Positions 19,785 to 29,905 are shown, counted from the first letter of the stretch. The stretch is 64,000 nt of DNA from Neomoorella sulfitireducens (GCF_024733845.1 NZ_JANRHG010000006.1:120034-184033); one strand, 5' to 3'. The notes: generated by a model from the letters alone, not told the origin. Translations and numbers: made by a program.

Positions 19785-20618
19785 TTATAACCTTTTTTCC
19801 TGGTTGACCGGCCGGGTTATATAAAAGCTGTATTTATCACCCCGGTAGGCGGCCTGCTTGTATTCCACCGGACGGCCTGCGGCCGTATAAACCAGAGAAG
19901 TTACTAAAAGCAGGGGTTCCCCCTGTTTAACGCCTAATATCCCGGCCTGTTCCTTCCTGGCGGCGATGGCCTCAAAGGACTGGGTCAGCATGGCAGGCGC
20001 AGGTATCCCTGCTTTTTCGTACAAATCAAAAGTAGAAAAAGCAACCCTTTGTTGGGAAAGCTCGCGGGCCAGATCGCATAATTTTTGCCCCAGCTCACCG
20101 GCGAAGTAGGAAAGATAATAGACCATAGGTTCATTATTTCCCAGGCCCAGGAGTTCCAGCCGCATTACAGTAGTTGAAATGGGAATTGCCAGCACAGTAG
20201 CCAGGTGGTAATCGGCCGGTACAAAGCTGGCGCCTAGGTATTTAGTGGAAGGTTCCAATCCTTTGCTGCGCAGGGTTTCTTCAAAAGGGGTCACCCTTAC
20301 CAGTTCCTGTTGGATGCGGGGCTTGGCAACAAAAGTACCTTTACCATGGCTGCGATAAATTAGCCCTTCCCTTGTCAGTTCCGCCAGGGCCTGGCGCACC
20401 GTGATCCGGCTGACATTATACATGGCGCAGAGTTCCTTTTCCGAAGGCAGGCGCTCATCCGCCTTGAGGATGCCGTTTTTAATTTGACCCGCCAGTACAT
20501 CTTTTAGTTGTTGATAAAGGGGTTTGGATTTTTCCGGTGATATTTGCCAGTCTCCAGATTCTAACGGTAAATTTTGCGGCACAGCCAGAACCTCCAAAGC
20601 TTGTAACTTCGTTGTCAT
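19785..20618 (-). CDS. GntR-family regulator with UTRA domain
   Basis: 277-residue HutC-subfamily regulator. Winged helix at about 38-105 (KPLYQQLKDVLAGQI, ERLPSEKELCAMYNVSRITV, GLIYRSHGKGTFV), then a UTRA effector domain ending RPVEYKQAAYRGDKYSFYI. I chose the ATG at 20618; a TTG 33 bases upstream is in frame but has no better ribosome site. Divergent from atuA with 180 bases between, so it probably controls atuA, DUF4387 and the symporter, and perhaps the permease downstream. The effector is likely the transported compound. Confidence 0.88.
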   Translation of the reverse strand: MTTKLQALEVLAVPQNLPLESGDWQISPEKSKPLYQQLKDVLAGQIKNGILKADERLPSEKELCAMYNVSRITVRQALAELTREGLIYRSHGKGTFVAKPRIQQELVRVTPFEETLRSKGLEPSTKYLGASFVPADYHLATVLAIPISTTVMRLELLGLGNNEPMVYYLSYFAGELGQKLCDLARELSQQRVAFSTFDLYEKAGIPAPAMLTQSFEAIAARKEQAGILGVKQGEPLLLVTSLVYTAAGRPVEYKQAAYRGDKYSFYITRPVNQEKRL

Positions 20619-20755
20619 AACAAGACTAGCACAATCTAGCGTTAAGATCAATATAACAATTATTTTACAAATGGATCTTTCAAGCCCCTCCTCTAGAAAA
20701 TTTAATTTTTTATTTTAACCAGAAGGAAAAAAGGCACCTATGTCGAATAGAAAAA

Positions 20756-20783
20756 TTAACACGTTATAACACGTGATAACATC
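20756..20783. promoter_or_regulatory. Tandem direct repeat, candidate GntR operator
   Basis: Two adjacent 10-base repeats AACACGTTAT and AACACGTGAT (20758-20777), followed by a partial third copy AACATC, end just before the atuA ribosome site. They contain the palindromes GTTATAAC and CACGTG. Ten-base spacing puts the repeats on one face of DNA. Confidence 0.4.
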
Positions 20784-20798
20784 TTGGAGGGAGTATTT

Positions 20799-22166
20799 AT
20801 GGAAAGGAAACCGCTGCGCTTCCTGTGCCCCAACGGTCACCTAGGATTTGCCCCCATCAAGACAGGGAGTTTTTACCGGGGAGTTGCAACCAAACCTGAT
20901 TTCATCCTGGCGGACTCCGGCAGCGATGACATCGGTCCCGGGCCTTTAGGCTCAGACACCTCTACCAGCCCCCTGGAATGGCAGAAACACGACCTGGAAC
21001 ATATGCTGCTGGCCGCCCGTAAACTGGGTGTACCCATGATCATCGGTTCCGCCGGCGACACGGGTACCAACAGCCGTGTCGACCTCTACGTCAACATTAT
21101 TAAGGAGCTGGCCGAGAAACACAACCTGCCTAAATTTAAAATCGGTTACTTCTACTCCGAAGTAAGCAAGGACTACCTGGCCCGGAAAATGGATAAAGGC
21201 GAGGTCATCAAAGGCCTTGACGGCCGCCCCGACCTCACCAGGGCAGAACTGGAGAAAACCGACCGCATCGTCGCCGTGGCCGGTGTACACCCCTATATTA
21301 AACTTCTGGATATGGGCGCCGACGTCATTATCGGCGGCCGCTCCAGCGACTGTGTTATTTTTGCCGCCCCGGCCATCCGCGCCGGTTTTCCGGCGGACCT
21401 GGCCTACTACCTGGGCAAGGTCCTGGAGTGTGCATCCTTCTGCGCCGAGCCTTACGGTGGCAAGGAGACGGTTATCGGCACCATTACCGAAAAGGAAGTC
21501 CTGGTTACGGCCATGCACCCGGAGCAGCGCTGCACCGTGGCTTCGGTAGCCGGCCACGCCATGTACGAAAGATCCAACCCCTACTACGAGTATGTCCTGG
21601 GCGGCATGCTGGATATGAGCAACTGCCGTTATGAGCAATATGATGAAAAGACCTGCCGTATTATCGGGCCGAAATTTATTCCCTCGGACGAATGGCGGGT
21701 GAAACTGGAGGGTTCCGGCAAGGCAGGCGAGCGCTACATCGGTATTGCCGGCATCCGTGATCCTTACACTATCCAGAACATCGACAAGGTTATCGAGTGG
21801 GCGAGGGCCCAGGCCCGGGAACGTTTCGGCGATACAGGTTATGAGCTCCACTACCATGTTTTTGGCAGGAACGGAGTAATGGGCGACCTGGAACCGGTTA
21901 AAGAGATCCGCTCCCATGAACTCTGCGTAGTTGTTGAAGGCATTGCCCCCACCAAAGCCATGGCCGAAGAAATCGCCATGATCGGTACCCGGCAGATGTT
22001 CTACGCCCGCCTGCCTGAGGTTAAAGGAACGGCCGGCGGCGTTGCCTTTGTCGTCGACGAAGTGCTACCGGCGTCACCAGCCTACATGTGGACCATGAAC
22101 CACACAATTGCCCTGGATGACCCCTTAGAACTGTTCCCCACCTACCTGATGGAAGCAGGAAAGTAA
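20799..22166 (+). CDS. AtuA-family (DUF1446) protein
   Basis: 455-residue acyclic-terpene-utilisation AtuA-type protein. Recognised by CPNGHLGF near the start, DSGSDDIGPGPLGSDTS, GSAGDTGTNSRVD and AGRSSDCVIFAAPA-like segment GGRSSDCVIFAAP. ATG at 20799 chosen: GGAGGGAG lies seven bases upstream, and an in-frame TTG at 20784 is itself part of that ribosome site. It pairs with a DUF4387 gene 14 bases downstream, a combination seen widely in clusters for catabolism of branched or hydroxylated acids. The biochemical reaction of this family is not settled as far as I know. Confidence 0.85.
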   Translation: MERKPLRFLCPNGHLGFAPIKTGSFYRGVATKPDFILADSGSDDIGPGPLGSDTSTSPLEWQKHDLEHMLLAARKLGVPMIIGSAGDTGTNSRVDLYVNIIKELAEKHNLPKFKIGYFYSEVSKDYLARKMDKGEVIKGLDGRPDLTRAELEKTDRIVAVAGVHPYIKLLDMGADVIIGGRSSDCVIFAAPAIRAGFPADLAYYLGKVLECASFCAEPYGGKETVIGTITEKEVLVTAMHPEQRCTVASVAGHAMYERSNPYYEYVLGGMLDMSNCRYEQYDEKTCRIIGPKFIPSDEWRVKLEGSGKAGERYIGIAGIRDPYTIQNIDKVIEWARAQARERFGDTGYELHYHVFGRNGVMGDLEPVKEIRSHELCVVVEGIAPTKAMAEEIAMIGTRQMFYARLPEVKGTAGGVAFVVDEVLPASPAYMWTMNHTIALDDPLELFPTYLMEAGK

Positions 22167-22180
22167 GGAGGTAAATTTTA

Positions 22181-22504
22181 ATGGCTACCGTAAAACTGAT
22201 CAACCTGGCCAAAACCATCCGCAGTAAAAATGCCGGTACAGATAAAATTACCTTTGACATTATTTTCCGGGAAAAGGAAAACTACGAGCTGGTCAAAAAA
22301 AGCGGCGTCCTGACCCCGGAAACTATCTGCAAGCTTTATGGTATTAGCCGGGAAAGAATTGCCGACTTCGTTGAATTCGACCCTGCTTATGCCATAAAGT
22401 TTACCATCTATCGCCAGCGCCCCAGCGGCAGCCCGGGGGAATCCGATATCTTCGGCTGCCAGCAGTACGCCCCCTTGCTTGATATAGAAGTACCGGTGGA
22501 TTAA
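22181..22504 (+). CDS. DUF4387 domain protein, AtuA partner
   Basis: 107-residue protein of the DUF4387 family (KLINLAKTIRSKNAGTDKITFDIIF start; ERIADFVEFDPAYAIKFTI; QRPSGSPGESDIFGCQQYAPL). Strong ribosome site AAGGAGG ten bases before ATG. DUF4387 is often fused to or follows AtuA proteins, so the two probably form one enzyme or complex. No catalytic residues can be named. A long open frame on the opposite strand across this gene is a by-product of codon use. Confidence 0.85.
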   Translation: MATVKLINLAKTIRSKNAGTDKITFDIIFREKENYELVKKSGVLTPETICKLYGISRERIADFVEFDPAYAIKFTIYRQRPSGSPGESDIFGCQQYAPLLDIEVPVD

Positions 22505-22522
22505 ATTTATCACAGTCCTTAA

Positions 22523-22550
22523 ACCGGGAGGCTTGAAGACGCCTCCCGGT
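22523..22550 (+). terminator. Hairpin after DUF4387 gene
   Basis: Perfect 10-base stem ACCGGGAGGC/GCCTCCCGGT with an eight-base loop, 18 bases past the stop. It lacks a T-run, so it may reduce rather than stop transcription into the symporter gene. Confidence 0.55.
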
Positions 22551-22638
22551 ACTCTTAAATCCGGTAAACGGCCTGTTAATTAAAAGAACTGATACGAAAT
22601 CAAATATTTATACACTATTACAGGAGGACAACGATCCA

Positions 22639-24063
22639 ATGTCCTTACAGTTATTGATTATCCTGGCCTATTTTGCCCTCACCATCGCCGTCGGTCTTTT
22701 TGCCAGGAAAAAAACCAGCAGCGCCAGTTCCTTCCACGGGGCCGGCCTGGGTGTCCTGATGGTGGTCGTCGTCGGGGTCGGCGAGTGGCTGGGCGGCACT
22801 TCGACTACCGGCATCTCGGAATACGGCTTTATTGCCGGCCTTTCCGGGGCGTGGTATACCATAGCCAACGGCATCGGCGTCATTATCCTGGCATTATTCT
22901 TTGCCAAGTTATACCGCAGCCTGGATACCGTAACCGTACCTGGAATCGTGGAAAAATTCCTCGGTGTTAATGCCCGCGTCGTGGCCAGCGTTTTACTTAT
23001 CTTCGTCATGATCGCCGTCGGTACCGCCCAGGTCATCGCCGCCGGCACCCTGGGCGTCTCGGTCCTGGGCCTCAGTTACGAGACAGCTGTTGTCATCCTG
23101 GGAATCGGTTTTATCGTCTACACCCTTGCGGGAGGCATGACGGCCATTGGTTATACCAATCTAATGCACCTGATCGCCATGTACGGCGGCGCCGTCCTGG
23201 CCGTAGTCTTTGTCCTGGCCGATATCGGGGGGCTGTCCTCCCTGAAAAGTCACCTGCCCGCCCAGCCTTACTTTAGCTGGACCGGCATCGGCTGGTCTAA
23301 CATCTCCTCCTGGATCATTGCTTCTATTTTGGGAGCTTGTACTGCCCAGGCCGGTATCCAACCAATCCTGGCGGCAAAGGACGTCCGGGTTGCACAAAAA
23401 GGAGCTTTTATTACGGCCTTTATCGTCGCACCCTTCGGTATTCTTACCGCCCTGCTGGGCATGGCTGCCAAAGTGCGTTTCCCGGAGCTGGCCAACGCCA
23501 AGCTGGCCTTACCCACCCTGATGATGCACTTACACCCGGCAGTCGGCGGCATTGTCCTGGCCTCTATAATGGCAGCTATCCTCTCGACTGTTGCGCCGAT
23601 TATCCTGGCTGCCGGGACGATGTTTACCAAAGACCTCTACCAGCGCCTGTGGTACCCGGAGGCCGGTGAAAAACAATTATTACTGGTTTCCCGGATAAGC
23701 ACCGGTGCTGCCGGGCTCGCCTGCCTGCTCCTGGCCATCTTGATGTACGGCAGCACCCGCATCCTGGATATGGTTTATTTTGCCTATACCATCCGCGGTT
23801 CCCTTTTTGTCATCCTCCTTTTTGCCATCTACTGGCGCAAAACCTCGCCCCAAGGAGCCGTTTATGCGATGGTTGTCACCGCCGTGGTAGGCTTCTTCTG
23901 GGTTTTTTATAAGGCCAAATTTGGCCATTACCCTGTGCATCCCACCTTTACGGAGACATATGCTGCCGTGGTAATGGCCGTGATCAGTACCGTGGTTTTT
24001 AGCCTTATCACAGGGAAAACTTCGGGACAACATAATACCGGTGGCCCATATGATAACCGCTAA
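22639..24063 (+). CDS. Sodium:solute symporter (SSS family)
   Basis: 474-residue transporter of the SSS family, about 13 membrane helices. Family landmarks: N-terminal helix followed by ARKKTSSASSFHGAGLG, GEWLGGTSTTGISEYGF, GGMTAIGYTNLMHL and ILSTVAPIILAAGTMFTKDLYQR, the latter containing the Na-site Ser/Thr residues of helix 8. ATG with CAGGAGG ten bases upstream. Likely sodium-driven uptake of the acid handled by the AtuA/DUF4387 pair. The substrate cannot be read from the sequence. Confidence 0.9.
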   Translation: MSLQLLIILAYFALTIAVGLFARKKTSSASSFHGAGLGVLMVVVVGVGEWLGGTSTTGISEYGFIAGLSGAWYTIANGIGVIILALFFAKLYRSLDTVTVPGIVEKFLGVNARVVASVLLIFVMIAVGTAQVIAAGTLGVSVLGLSYETAVVILGIGFIVYTLAGGMTAIGYTNLMHLIAMYGGAVLAVVFVLADIGGLSSLKSHLPAQPYFSWTGIGWSNISSWIIASILGACTAQAGIQPILAAKDVRVAQKGAFITAFIVAPFGILTALLGMAAKVRFPELANAKLALPTLMMHLHPAVGGIVLASIMAAILSTVAPIILAAGTMFTKDLYQRLWYPEAGEKQLLLVSRISTGAAGLACLLLAILMYGSTRILDMVYFAYTIRGSLFVILLFAIYWRKTSPQGAVYAMVVTAVVGFFWVFYKAKFGHYPVHPTFTETYAAVVMAVISTVVFSLITGKTSGQHNTGGPYDNR

Positions 24064-24082
24064 TCCAACCCTGCATGATTAA

Positions 24083-24103
24083 GAGGGGGCGGCTAGCCCC
24101 CTC
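24083..24103 (+). terminator. Terminator-like hairpin after symporter
   Basis: Stem GAGGGGGC/GCCCCCTC with a five-base loop, 20 bases past the symporter stop and convergent to oppF. No T-run follows. Confidence 0.5.
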
Positions 24104-24176
24104 CCCTCACACATCGGATATACAGCCCGCTTCCGGTGGAACACCGCACGCAATGCCGTCCAACCTTACATAAGTT

Positions 24177-25148
24177 TTAAAGCGTTTCCTTTTCTTCCGG
24201 TTTAAAACAAGCCACCCAGTGACCTGGCGATTTCTCCTGGAGCGCAGGGGTTTCCCGGTGGCACTTTTCACCGGCCAGCGGGCACCGGGAAGCAAAACCG
24301 CACCCCTCCGGGGGATTGATAGGGCTGGGAACGTCCCCAATTAAGATAATTCGCTGCCGCTGTTTTTCCACCCCGGGATCGGCGATGGGTACCGCAGACA
24401 ACAGGGCCCTGGTATACGGGTGCAGGGGGTTGTCGTAAAGCTCTTTATTCCCGGTAAGTTCCACTATCCGGCCCAGGTACATCACGGCCACGCGGTCGCT
24501 CAGGTATTTCACCATGGACAAATCATGGGCGATAAATAAATATGTCAGGCCGAATTTTAACCGTAAGTTTTCTAATAAATTAATTACCTGTGCCCGGATG
24601 GAAACATCCAGGGCAGAGGTGGGTTCATCAAGAACGATAAATTCCGGTTCCACTGCTAGAGCCCTGGCTATGCCGATTCTCTGGCGCTGGCCTCCGGAAA
24701 GCTCGTGGGGAAAGCGGTTTGTGTGTTCCTCATTCAAACCCACCAGTTCCAGGAGTTCAACAACCCGCCGGTGCCTTTTTTCCCCGTGTGCCAGGCGATG
24801 GATATCAAGGGGCTCGGCAATAATCTCCCCGATTGTCATGCGCGGGTTTAAAGACGCATAGGGGTCCTGGAAAATCATCTGGACTTTCCGGCGCAGCTGC
24901 TGTTTTTCTTCCCTTGAGAGTCTGGCCATATCGCTGCCGTTATATTCAATACTTCCTGAGGTCGGCTCGTAGAGCCCGGCCAGGACTCGGCCCAGAGTTG
25001 TCTTGCCGCATCCGGACTCGCCTACTAAACCCAGCGTTTCCCCACGGTGGATGCTAAAGCTAACCCCATCCACAGCTTTTAATACCTGCTGCGGCCCTAC
25101 ACGAAAGTATTTAGACACGTTTTTGGCCACAATGATGACCTTACTCAC
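24177..25148 (-). CDS. oppF: Oligopeptide ABC transporter ATPase OppF
   Basis: 323-residue ABC ATPase. Walker [10 protein letters not shown], signature [15 protein letters not shown], Walker [13 protein letters not shown], and the C-terminal oligopeptide/dipeptide extension with a Cys cluster ([15 protein letters not shown]) that binds an Fe-S cluster in some relatives. Overlaps oppD by four bases. It powers peptide import together with OppD. Last gene of the opp operon. Confidence 0.93.
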   Translation of the reverse strand: MSKVIIVAKNVSKYFRVGPQQVLKAVDGVSFSIHRGETLGLVGESGCGKTTLGRVLAGLYEPTSGSIEYNGSDMARLSREEKQQLRRKVQMIFQDPYASLNPRMTIGEIIAEPLDIHRLAHGEKRHRRVVELLELVGLNEEHTNRFPHELSGGQRQRIGIARALAVEPEFIVLDEPTSALDVSIRAQVINLLENLRLKFGLTYLFIAHDLSMVKYLSDRVAVMYLGRIVELTGNKELYDNPLHPYTRALLSAVPIADPGVEKQRQRIILIGDVPSPINPPEGCGFASRCPLAGEKCHRETPALQEKSPGHWVACFKPEEKETL

Positions 25149-26152
25149 ACCCCAGCCACCTTTACGCTCATTTTTTTCACTTCTTCCGCTTCCAGCCAGC
25201 AGCTAACCCTGTGCCCATCACTGAAAACCACTTCCGGTGGTTCATGGAGGGTACAAATTTTCATGGCTTGCCCGCAACGTGGCCAGAAGGCACAACCCGG
25301 TGGAGGATTGATCAAATCAGGCGGACGCCCCGGAATTGGTGCCAGTGGTTCGGAACGGTCCTGGTTCAAACGCGGCACCGACTTGATCAATCCCCATGTG
25401 TAGGGATGGCGAGCATTATAAAACACTTCTTCCGTGGTACCTTCTTCAACTACTTTGCCCGCGTACATGACCACAACCCTTTCGCTAAAACCGGCCACCA
25501 CGCCAAGATCATGGGTAATCAGGACTACGGACATCTGCAGCTGGTGCTGCAGATCTTTTAGCAATTCCATAATCTGGGCCTGAATAGTCACGTCCAGGGC
25601 AGTGGTAGGCTCGTCCGCAATTAAAAGCTTGGGATTGCAGGCTATGGCCATGGCGATTAAAACCCTCTGGCGCATCCCGCCTGAGAACTCGTGGGGGTAT
25701 TGCTTCAAGCGGCGTTCAGGCTGATTAATACCAACCATTTTTAAGAGCTCCACCATTCTTAGTCGTACCGCCTCGCCGGTAAGCCCCTGGTGGACTTTGA
25801 GCACCTCGCCGAGCTGGTTGCCGATCGTCAACGTGGGATTTAAGGAAGTCATGGGGTCCTGAAAAATCATCCCTATTTCTTTACCCCGGATCTTGGCCAT
25901 TTCTTCATTTGTTTTAGGCGCCAGGTCTTCACCGTCAAAAAAGATGCTGCCACTGATAATTTTGCCGGGTGGCGTGGGAATGAGCTTCATAATGGTATGA
26001 GCGGTAACCGATTTGCCGCACCCCGACTCGCCTACTATAGCTACTACCTGACCTTTTTGGACACTAAAAGTAACGCCCCTGACTGCCTGTACTTCCCCGG
26101 CAAAGGTCTTAAAATGCACTCTTAAATCATTGAGATGCAATAGTTCTGCCAT
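25145..26152 (-). CDS. oppD: Oligopeptide ABC transporter ATPase OppD
   Basis: 335-residue ABC ATPase. Walker [10 protein letters not shown], signature [16 protein letters not shown], Walker [13 protein letters not shown], and the oligopeptide C-terminal region with RCGQAMKIC and upstream Cys, as in OppD/DppD. Starts 11 bases after oppC. Pairs with OppF as the heterodimeric motor. Confidence 0.93.
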   Translation of the reverse strand: MAELLHLNDLRVHFKTFAGEVQAVRGVTFSVQKGQVVAIVGESGCGKSVTAHTIMKLIPTPPGKIISGSIFFDGEDLAPKTNEEMAKIRGKEIGMIFQDPMTSLNPTLTIGNQLGEVLKVHQGLTGEAVRLRMVELLKMVGINQPERRLKQYPHEFSGGMRQRVLIAMAIACNPKLLIADEPTTALDVTIQAQIMELLKDLQHQLQMSVVLITHDLGVVAGFSERVVVMYAGKVVEEGTTEEVFYNARHPYTWGLIKSVPRLNQDRSEPLAPIPGRPPDLINPPPGCAFWPRCGQAMKICTLHEPPEVVFSDGHRVSCWLEAEEVKKMSVKVAGV

Positions 26153-26163
26153 GCCGCTACCCC

Positions 26164-27078
26164 CTACCTCCTGGCTCGCGGGTCCAGGGCATCCCTGAGC
26201 CCGTCCCCGACAAAGTTAAAGGCCAGCATGGTTAAACAAATGAAAATTGCCGGGAAAAACAACTGCCAGGGATAAGCGCTTATTGCTCCAACTCCATCAC
26301 TGGCGAGACTCCCCCAGCTGGCCATGGGCGCTGAAACCCCTAAACCTAAAAAACTAAGCCAGGCTTCGGTAAAAATTGCCTCCGGGATCATTAAAGTCAT
26401 GGCCACGATAATAGGCCCCATGGTATTGGGAATAATGTGCCGGATTAAAATTCTAAAGGGGCTCGCACCCAACACCCTGGCCGCCAGAACATATTCCTGC
26501 TCTTTAAGGGAAAGAACCTGACCTCGTACCAGCCTGGCCATGTTCAGCCAGTAAACGGCACCCAGGGCGATAAAGATGGTTTTTAAACCCGGTTCCATGA
26601 CAACCATGAGCAAAATGACCCATAGCAGGAACGGGATGCTGCTCAAAATCTCTACAACGCGCATCATTACTTCATCTACTTTGCCGCCGAAATAACCGGA
26701 GATCCCGCCATATAAAACCCCGATCAGAAATACCATGCAGGCCGTTAAGACCCCAACAGCCAGAGAAATCCTGGCGCCGTACCATACTCTGGTAAACAGG
26801 TCCCGTCCCAGGGCATCAGTGCCGAACCAGTACTCGCTACTGGGCGGTTTATTTGCCATCTGGTAGTTCTGTTCGTCATAGGTGTGGCCCGAAAGGTAAG
26901 GACCGGTAATGGCCATAGCCAGAAGAACGATGATCACCACAAGTCCAAACATGGCCAGCTTGTTCTGGCGAAAATTCCTGCGCACGTCCTGCCAGTAAGT
27001 AGTACGGGGTTTCCCTACGGCTTCAGCCTCTGTACCGCTCTTATCCAGAGGCTGCAGCAATTCCCTGGTCAACTCCAT
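26164..27078 (-). CDS. oppC: Oligopeptide ABC transporter permease OppC
   Basis: 304-residue permease of the OppC/DppC type: N-terminal soluble stretch, helix at about 40-60, the FGTDALGRDLFTRVWYGARISL motif, and the EAA loop (EYVLAARVLGASPFRILIRHIIPN) that contacts the ATPases. Six membrane helices. Two bases separate it from oppB. Confidence 0.92.
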   Translation of the reverse strand: MELTRELLQPLDKSGTEAEAVGKPRTTYWQDVRRNFRQNKLAMFGLVVIIVLLAMAITGPYLSGHTYDEQNYQMANKPPSSEYWFGTDALGRDLFTRVWYGARISLAVGVLTACMVFLIGVLYGGISGYFGGKVDEVMMRVVEILSSIPFLLWVILLMVVMEPGLKTIFIALGAVYWLNMARLVRGQVLSLKEQEYVLAARVLGASPFRILIRHIIPNTMGPIIVAMTLMIPEAIFTEAWLSFLGLGVSAPMASWGSLASDGVGAISAYPWQLFFPAIFICLTMLAFNFVGDGLRDALDPRARR

Positions 27079-27080
27079 AC

Positions 27081-28010
27081 TTAACCTTCCCCCCGCGTTA
27101 GCTTTATCCTGGGGTCAATCAATGAATAGGATAAATCCACAATCAAGTTCATGGCCATCAAGAACACGGCATAAAAAATGGTAAGCCCAAGGATTAAGCC
27201 GTAATCCCGGTTGGTGATGGCTATGACAAAATCCCGGCCGATCCCCGGAATGGCAAAGATTTTTTCAATCACAAAGCTCCCGGTGAAAATGGAGGCGATG
27301 AGGGGTCCCAGGTAGGTTACCACCGGCAGGATGGCGTTTTTCAGTGCGTGCTTGTAAATAATAACCCTTTCGGAAAGTCCCTTGGAACGGGCTGTTTTAA
27401 TGTAGTCCTGCTGCAGCACCTCGATCATGTTGGCCCGGATGAGCCGGGATATAAAAGCCGTAGGCAGGGTCGCCAGGGCCAAAGAAGGCAGCACCGCGTG
27501 GGCAGGTGTACCCCACATGGCCGTCGGGAAAATTTTTATCTTGTAGGCAAATAAGAACATCAAGAGGGAAGCTACGATGAAGCTGGGTGCCGAAAAACCG
27601 ATGGTGGCTATAACCATAGCCAGGTAGTCCTGCCACCTGTTTTGCCTTAAAGCAGCGATAATCCCCAGAGTAATGCCCACCACCAGGGCAATGGCAACCG
27701 CCAGGGCACCCAGCGTGGCCGAAACAGGGAAGCCATGCCTGATGAATTCGTTTACTGTCCGGTTTTCATATTTGTAAGAAGGACCTAAATCCCCTTTTAC
27801 CACCTGTCCCAGATACTTGACGTACTGCAGCCATAAGGGGTCATTCAGGTGGAACTTCTCTTCCAGGTTGCGCATCACCGAATCAGGAAGTTGCTTCTCG
27901 CTGGCAAAGGGCCCTCCTGGCACCATGTGGACTAAGATAAAAGTAAAAGTAATTATCAGTAGTAACGCCAAGATACTTGATACCAACCGGCGTATTATAA
28001 AATGTCCCAT
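27081..28010 (-). CDS. oppB: Oligopeptide ABC transporter permease OppB
   Basis: 309-residue permease with the usual start (RRLVSSILALLLIITFTFILVHMVPGGPF), six helices, and EAA loop QDYIKTARSKGLSERVIIYKHALKNA. It contains the C-terminal GIGRDFVIAITNRDYGLILG segment of the OppB/DppB family. Follows oppA after a hairpin that likely lowers its expression relative to the binding protein. Confidence 0.92.
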   Translation of the reverse strand: MGHFIIRRLVSSILALLLIITFTFILVHMVPGGPFASEKQLPDSVMRNLEEKFHLNDPLWLQYVKYLGQVVKGDLGPSYKYENRTVNEFIRHGFPVSATLGALAVAIALVVGITLGIIAALRQNRWQDYLAMVIATIGFSAPSFIVASLLMFLFAYKIKIFPTAMWGTPAHAVLPSLALATLPTAFISRLIRANMIEVLQQDYIKTARSKGLSERVIIYKHALKNAILPVVTYLGPLIASIFTGSFVIEKIFAIPGIGRDFVIAITNRDYGLILGLTIFYAVFLMAMNLIVDLSYSLIDPRIKLTRGEG

Positions 28011-28061
28011 TGCTCCACCTCAACTTACTGGCACGTTTTACTAGGCCTTATCAAATAGGTA

Positions 28062-28092
28062 AAGAGGTATATGCCAACGGCATATACCTCTT
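28062..28092 (-). terminator. Intercistronic hairpin between oppA and oppB
   Basis: Fourteen-base stem AAGAGGTATATGCC/GGCATATACCTCTT with a three-base loop. On the minus strand it is not followed by a T-run, so partial attenuation or 3'-end protection of oppA mRNA is more likely than full termination. Confidence 0.65.
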
Positions 28093-28106
28093 CTAACGCC
28101 TTAGAC

Positions 28107-29720
28107 TTATTTCACACTGGCCCACTTAAATTCGGCGTATACGCCGAAGGACGGGATAATTACATCTTGTACCCGATCACTAATCACCGTTGGTTCAGTA
28201 TAGAAATAGATGGGCATAATAGGCATTTCGTCCATGAGGATCTTTTCCGCCTCATGCATGGCCTGCATGCGTACGGCCTGGTCGCCGGAGGAATTGGCCT
28301 TCTTGATCAATTCATCATATTCCTTATTGCTCCACCCGGTCAGGTTGTTACCACCGCCGGTGACAAACATATCCATGAAGGTCATGGGGTCAGCATAATC
28401 GGCAATCCACCCTGAACGGAGGACGTCATACTGGAGCTTCTCCATCATGGTCAGGTAAACCTGCCACTCTTGATTTACCAGGTTGACTTCTATACCCAGA
28501 TTTTTCTTCCACATCTGCTGGATGGCTTCGGCAATTTTCTTGTGATTTTCGCTGGTATTATACAGGATGCTGACTTTGGGGAACCCTTTGCCGTCAGGAT
28601 AGCCGGCTTCTGCCAGCAGCTTCTTGGCTTCCTCTACATCTTCCTTGAAATAGTCGTTGCCGCCGTTCTCCCGGAAATCCTTGCCGTCGGCATCTACAAT
28701 CCCGTAAGGAGTAAAGGCAAAAGCAGGTTTTTGCTCCGCCTGGGTAATGGTTTCTACAATCGCCTTTCTATCGATGGCCATAGCCAGGGCTTTCCTTACC
28801 CGCGGGTCGTCAAAGGGCTTCTTGGTAACGTTAAAGCGGTAGAAGTAAGTAGCCAGATTGGGATAGACTTTAAGCTTGCCCTGCTGCTTCAACCGCGGGA
28901 TATCTTCCACTGGAACATTGCCGACCACAAGATCAGCTTCGCCGTTCTCAACCATGGTTAAAGCCGTCTTGTCGTCGTCAATCAGATAAAACTCCAGGCC
29001 GTCAAGCTTTACACTGGCAGCATCCCAGTAGTTGGGGTTTTTCTTAAACACCAGCTTCTGTTTGGGAGTATAGCTTTCGATCACAAAAGGACCGTTGCCG
29101 ACGATTTTCTTATCCCCTTCAACCTTGAACTGCGGGTTAGCTTCAACTGCTTTCTTGTTCAAAGGATAAAGGGTTTGGAAGGCGGTAAGCCCCAGGAATT
29201 GGGGAGCAGGCTGGGACAGTTCCACCTTCAACGTCTTATCGTCCACCACGGTTATACCTACATCTTCGGCCTTACCCTTACCGCTGTTGTACTCTTCAGC
29301 TCCCTTGATATAAAACAGCTGGTAGGCGTACTGGGAAGCTGTTTCCGGCGCCAGGGCTCTCAGCCAGGCGTACTTAAAGTCGCCCGCCGTAACCGGGCTG
29401 CCGTCGGACCATTTGGCATCCCTTAAGTAGAAAGTGTAAGTTTTACCATCAGGGGAAATTTCCCACTTTTGCGCAATACCTTGAGTTATTTTCCCGTCCT
29501 TGTCGTAGCGCGTTAAACCTTCAAAAGCGGCGTTGGCGATGGTACCCTCCGGGGCACCGGTCATTGCGGCCGGATCCAGGGTCTCCGGATCTGCACCGAG
29601 CACATACTTGATTACCTTACTTGTTTCCTCTTTTTTGCCTTTATCCTGAGCACAGCCTGTCAATATTAAAGCAAAGGTAATCAAGAGGCCCAGGATGGTG
29701 AAAGTAACATTTCTTTTCAA
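28107..29720 (-). CDS. oppA: Oligopeptide-binding lipoprotein OppA
   Basis: 537-residue family-5 solute-binding protein. Lipoprotein signal: basic start, hydrophobic helix, lipobox LTGC with Cys at residue 22. Mature region has the DPETLDPA, YTFYLRDAKWSDGSPVTAGDFKYAW and VRKALAMAIDRKAI motifs of OppA/DppA. Anchored outside the membrane, it delivers peptides to OppBC. First gene of the opp operon. GGAGG site eight bases before ATG. Confidence 0.93.
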   Translation of the reverse strand: MKRNVTFTILGLLITFALILTGCAQDKGKKEETSKVIKYVLGADPETLDPAAMTGAPEGTIANAAFEGLTRYDKDGKITQGIAQKWEISPDGKTYTFYLRDAKWSDGSPVTAGDFKYAWLRALAPETASQYAYQLFYIKGAEEYNSGKGKAEDVGITVVDDKTLKVELSQPAPQFLGLTAFQTLYPLNKKAVEANPQFKVEGDKKIVGNGPFVIESYTPKQKLVFKKNPNYWDAASVKLDGLEFYLIDDDKTALTMVENGEADLVVGNVPVEDIPRLKQQGKLKVYPNLATYFYRFNVTKKPFDDPRVRKALAMAIDRKAIVETITQAEQKPAFAFTPYGIVDADGKDFRENGGNDYFKEDVEEAKKLLAEAGYPDGKGFPKVSILYNTSENHKKIAEAIQQMWKKNLGIEVNLVNQEWQVYLTMMEKLQYDVLRSGWIADYADPMTFMDMFVTGGGNNLTGWSNKEYDELIKKANSSGDQAVRMQAMHEAEKILMDEMPIMPIYFYTEPTVISDRVQDVIIPSFGVYAEFKWASVK

Positions 29721-29905
29721 AAAAACAACCTCCTTACCCTCTGGGAATGACTTAAATTATATTCTACACCTAAGACGATTTTCCTCTTTTAATGGTAATT
29801 TCTAAAAAATACCTGGTTCTCTTTAATTACACTGAACAAATAGGGTCGCAGGTTGAATATACCCCTTCCTTCTATAGTTGATGAAGGTAATCGCCGGGAG
29901 GCAGA

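Noticed and set aside
20952..21917. 321-codon open frame antisense to atuA
   Set aside because: Same cause; AtuA motifs on the plus strand are unambiguous.
22178..22513. 111-codon frame antisense to the DUF4387 gene
   Set aside because: The plus-strand gene has a strong ribosome site and family match.
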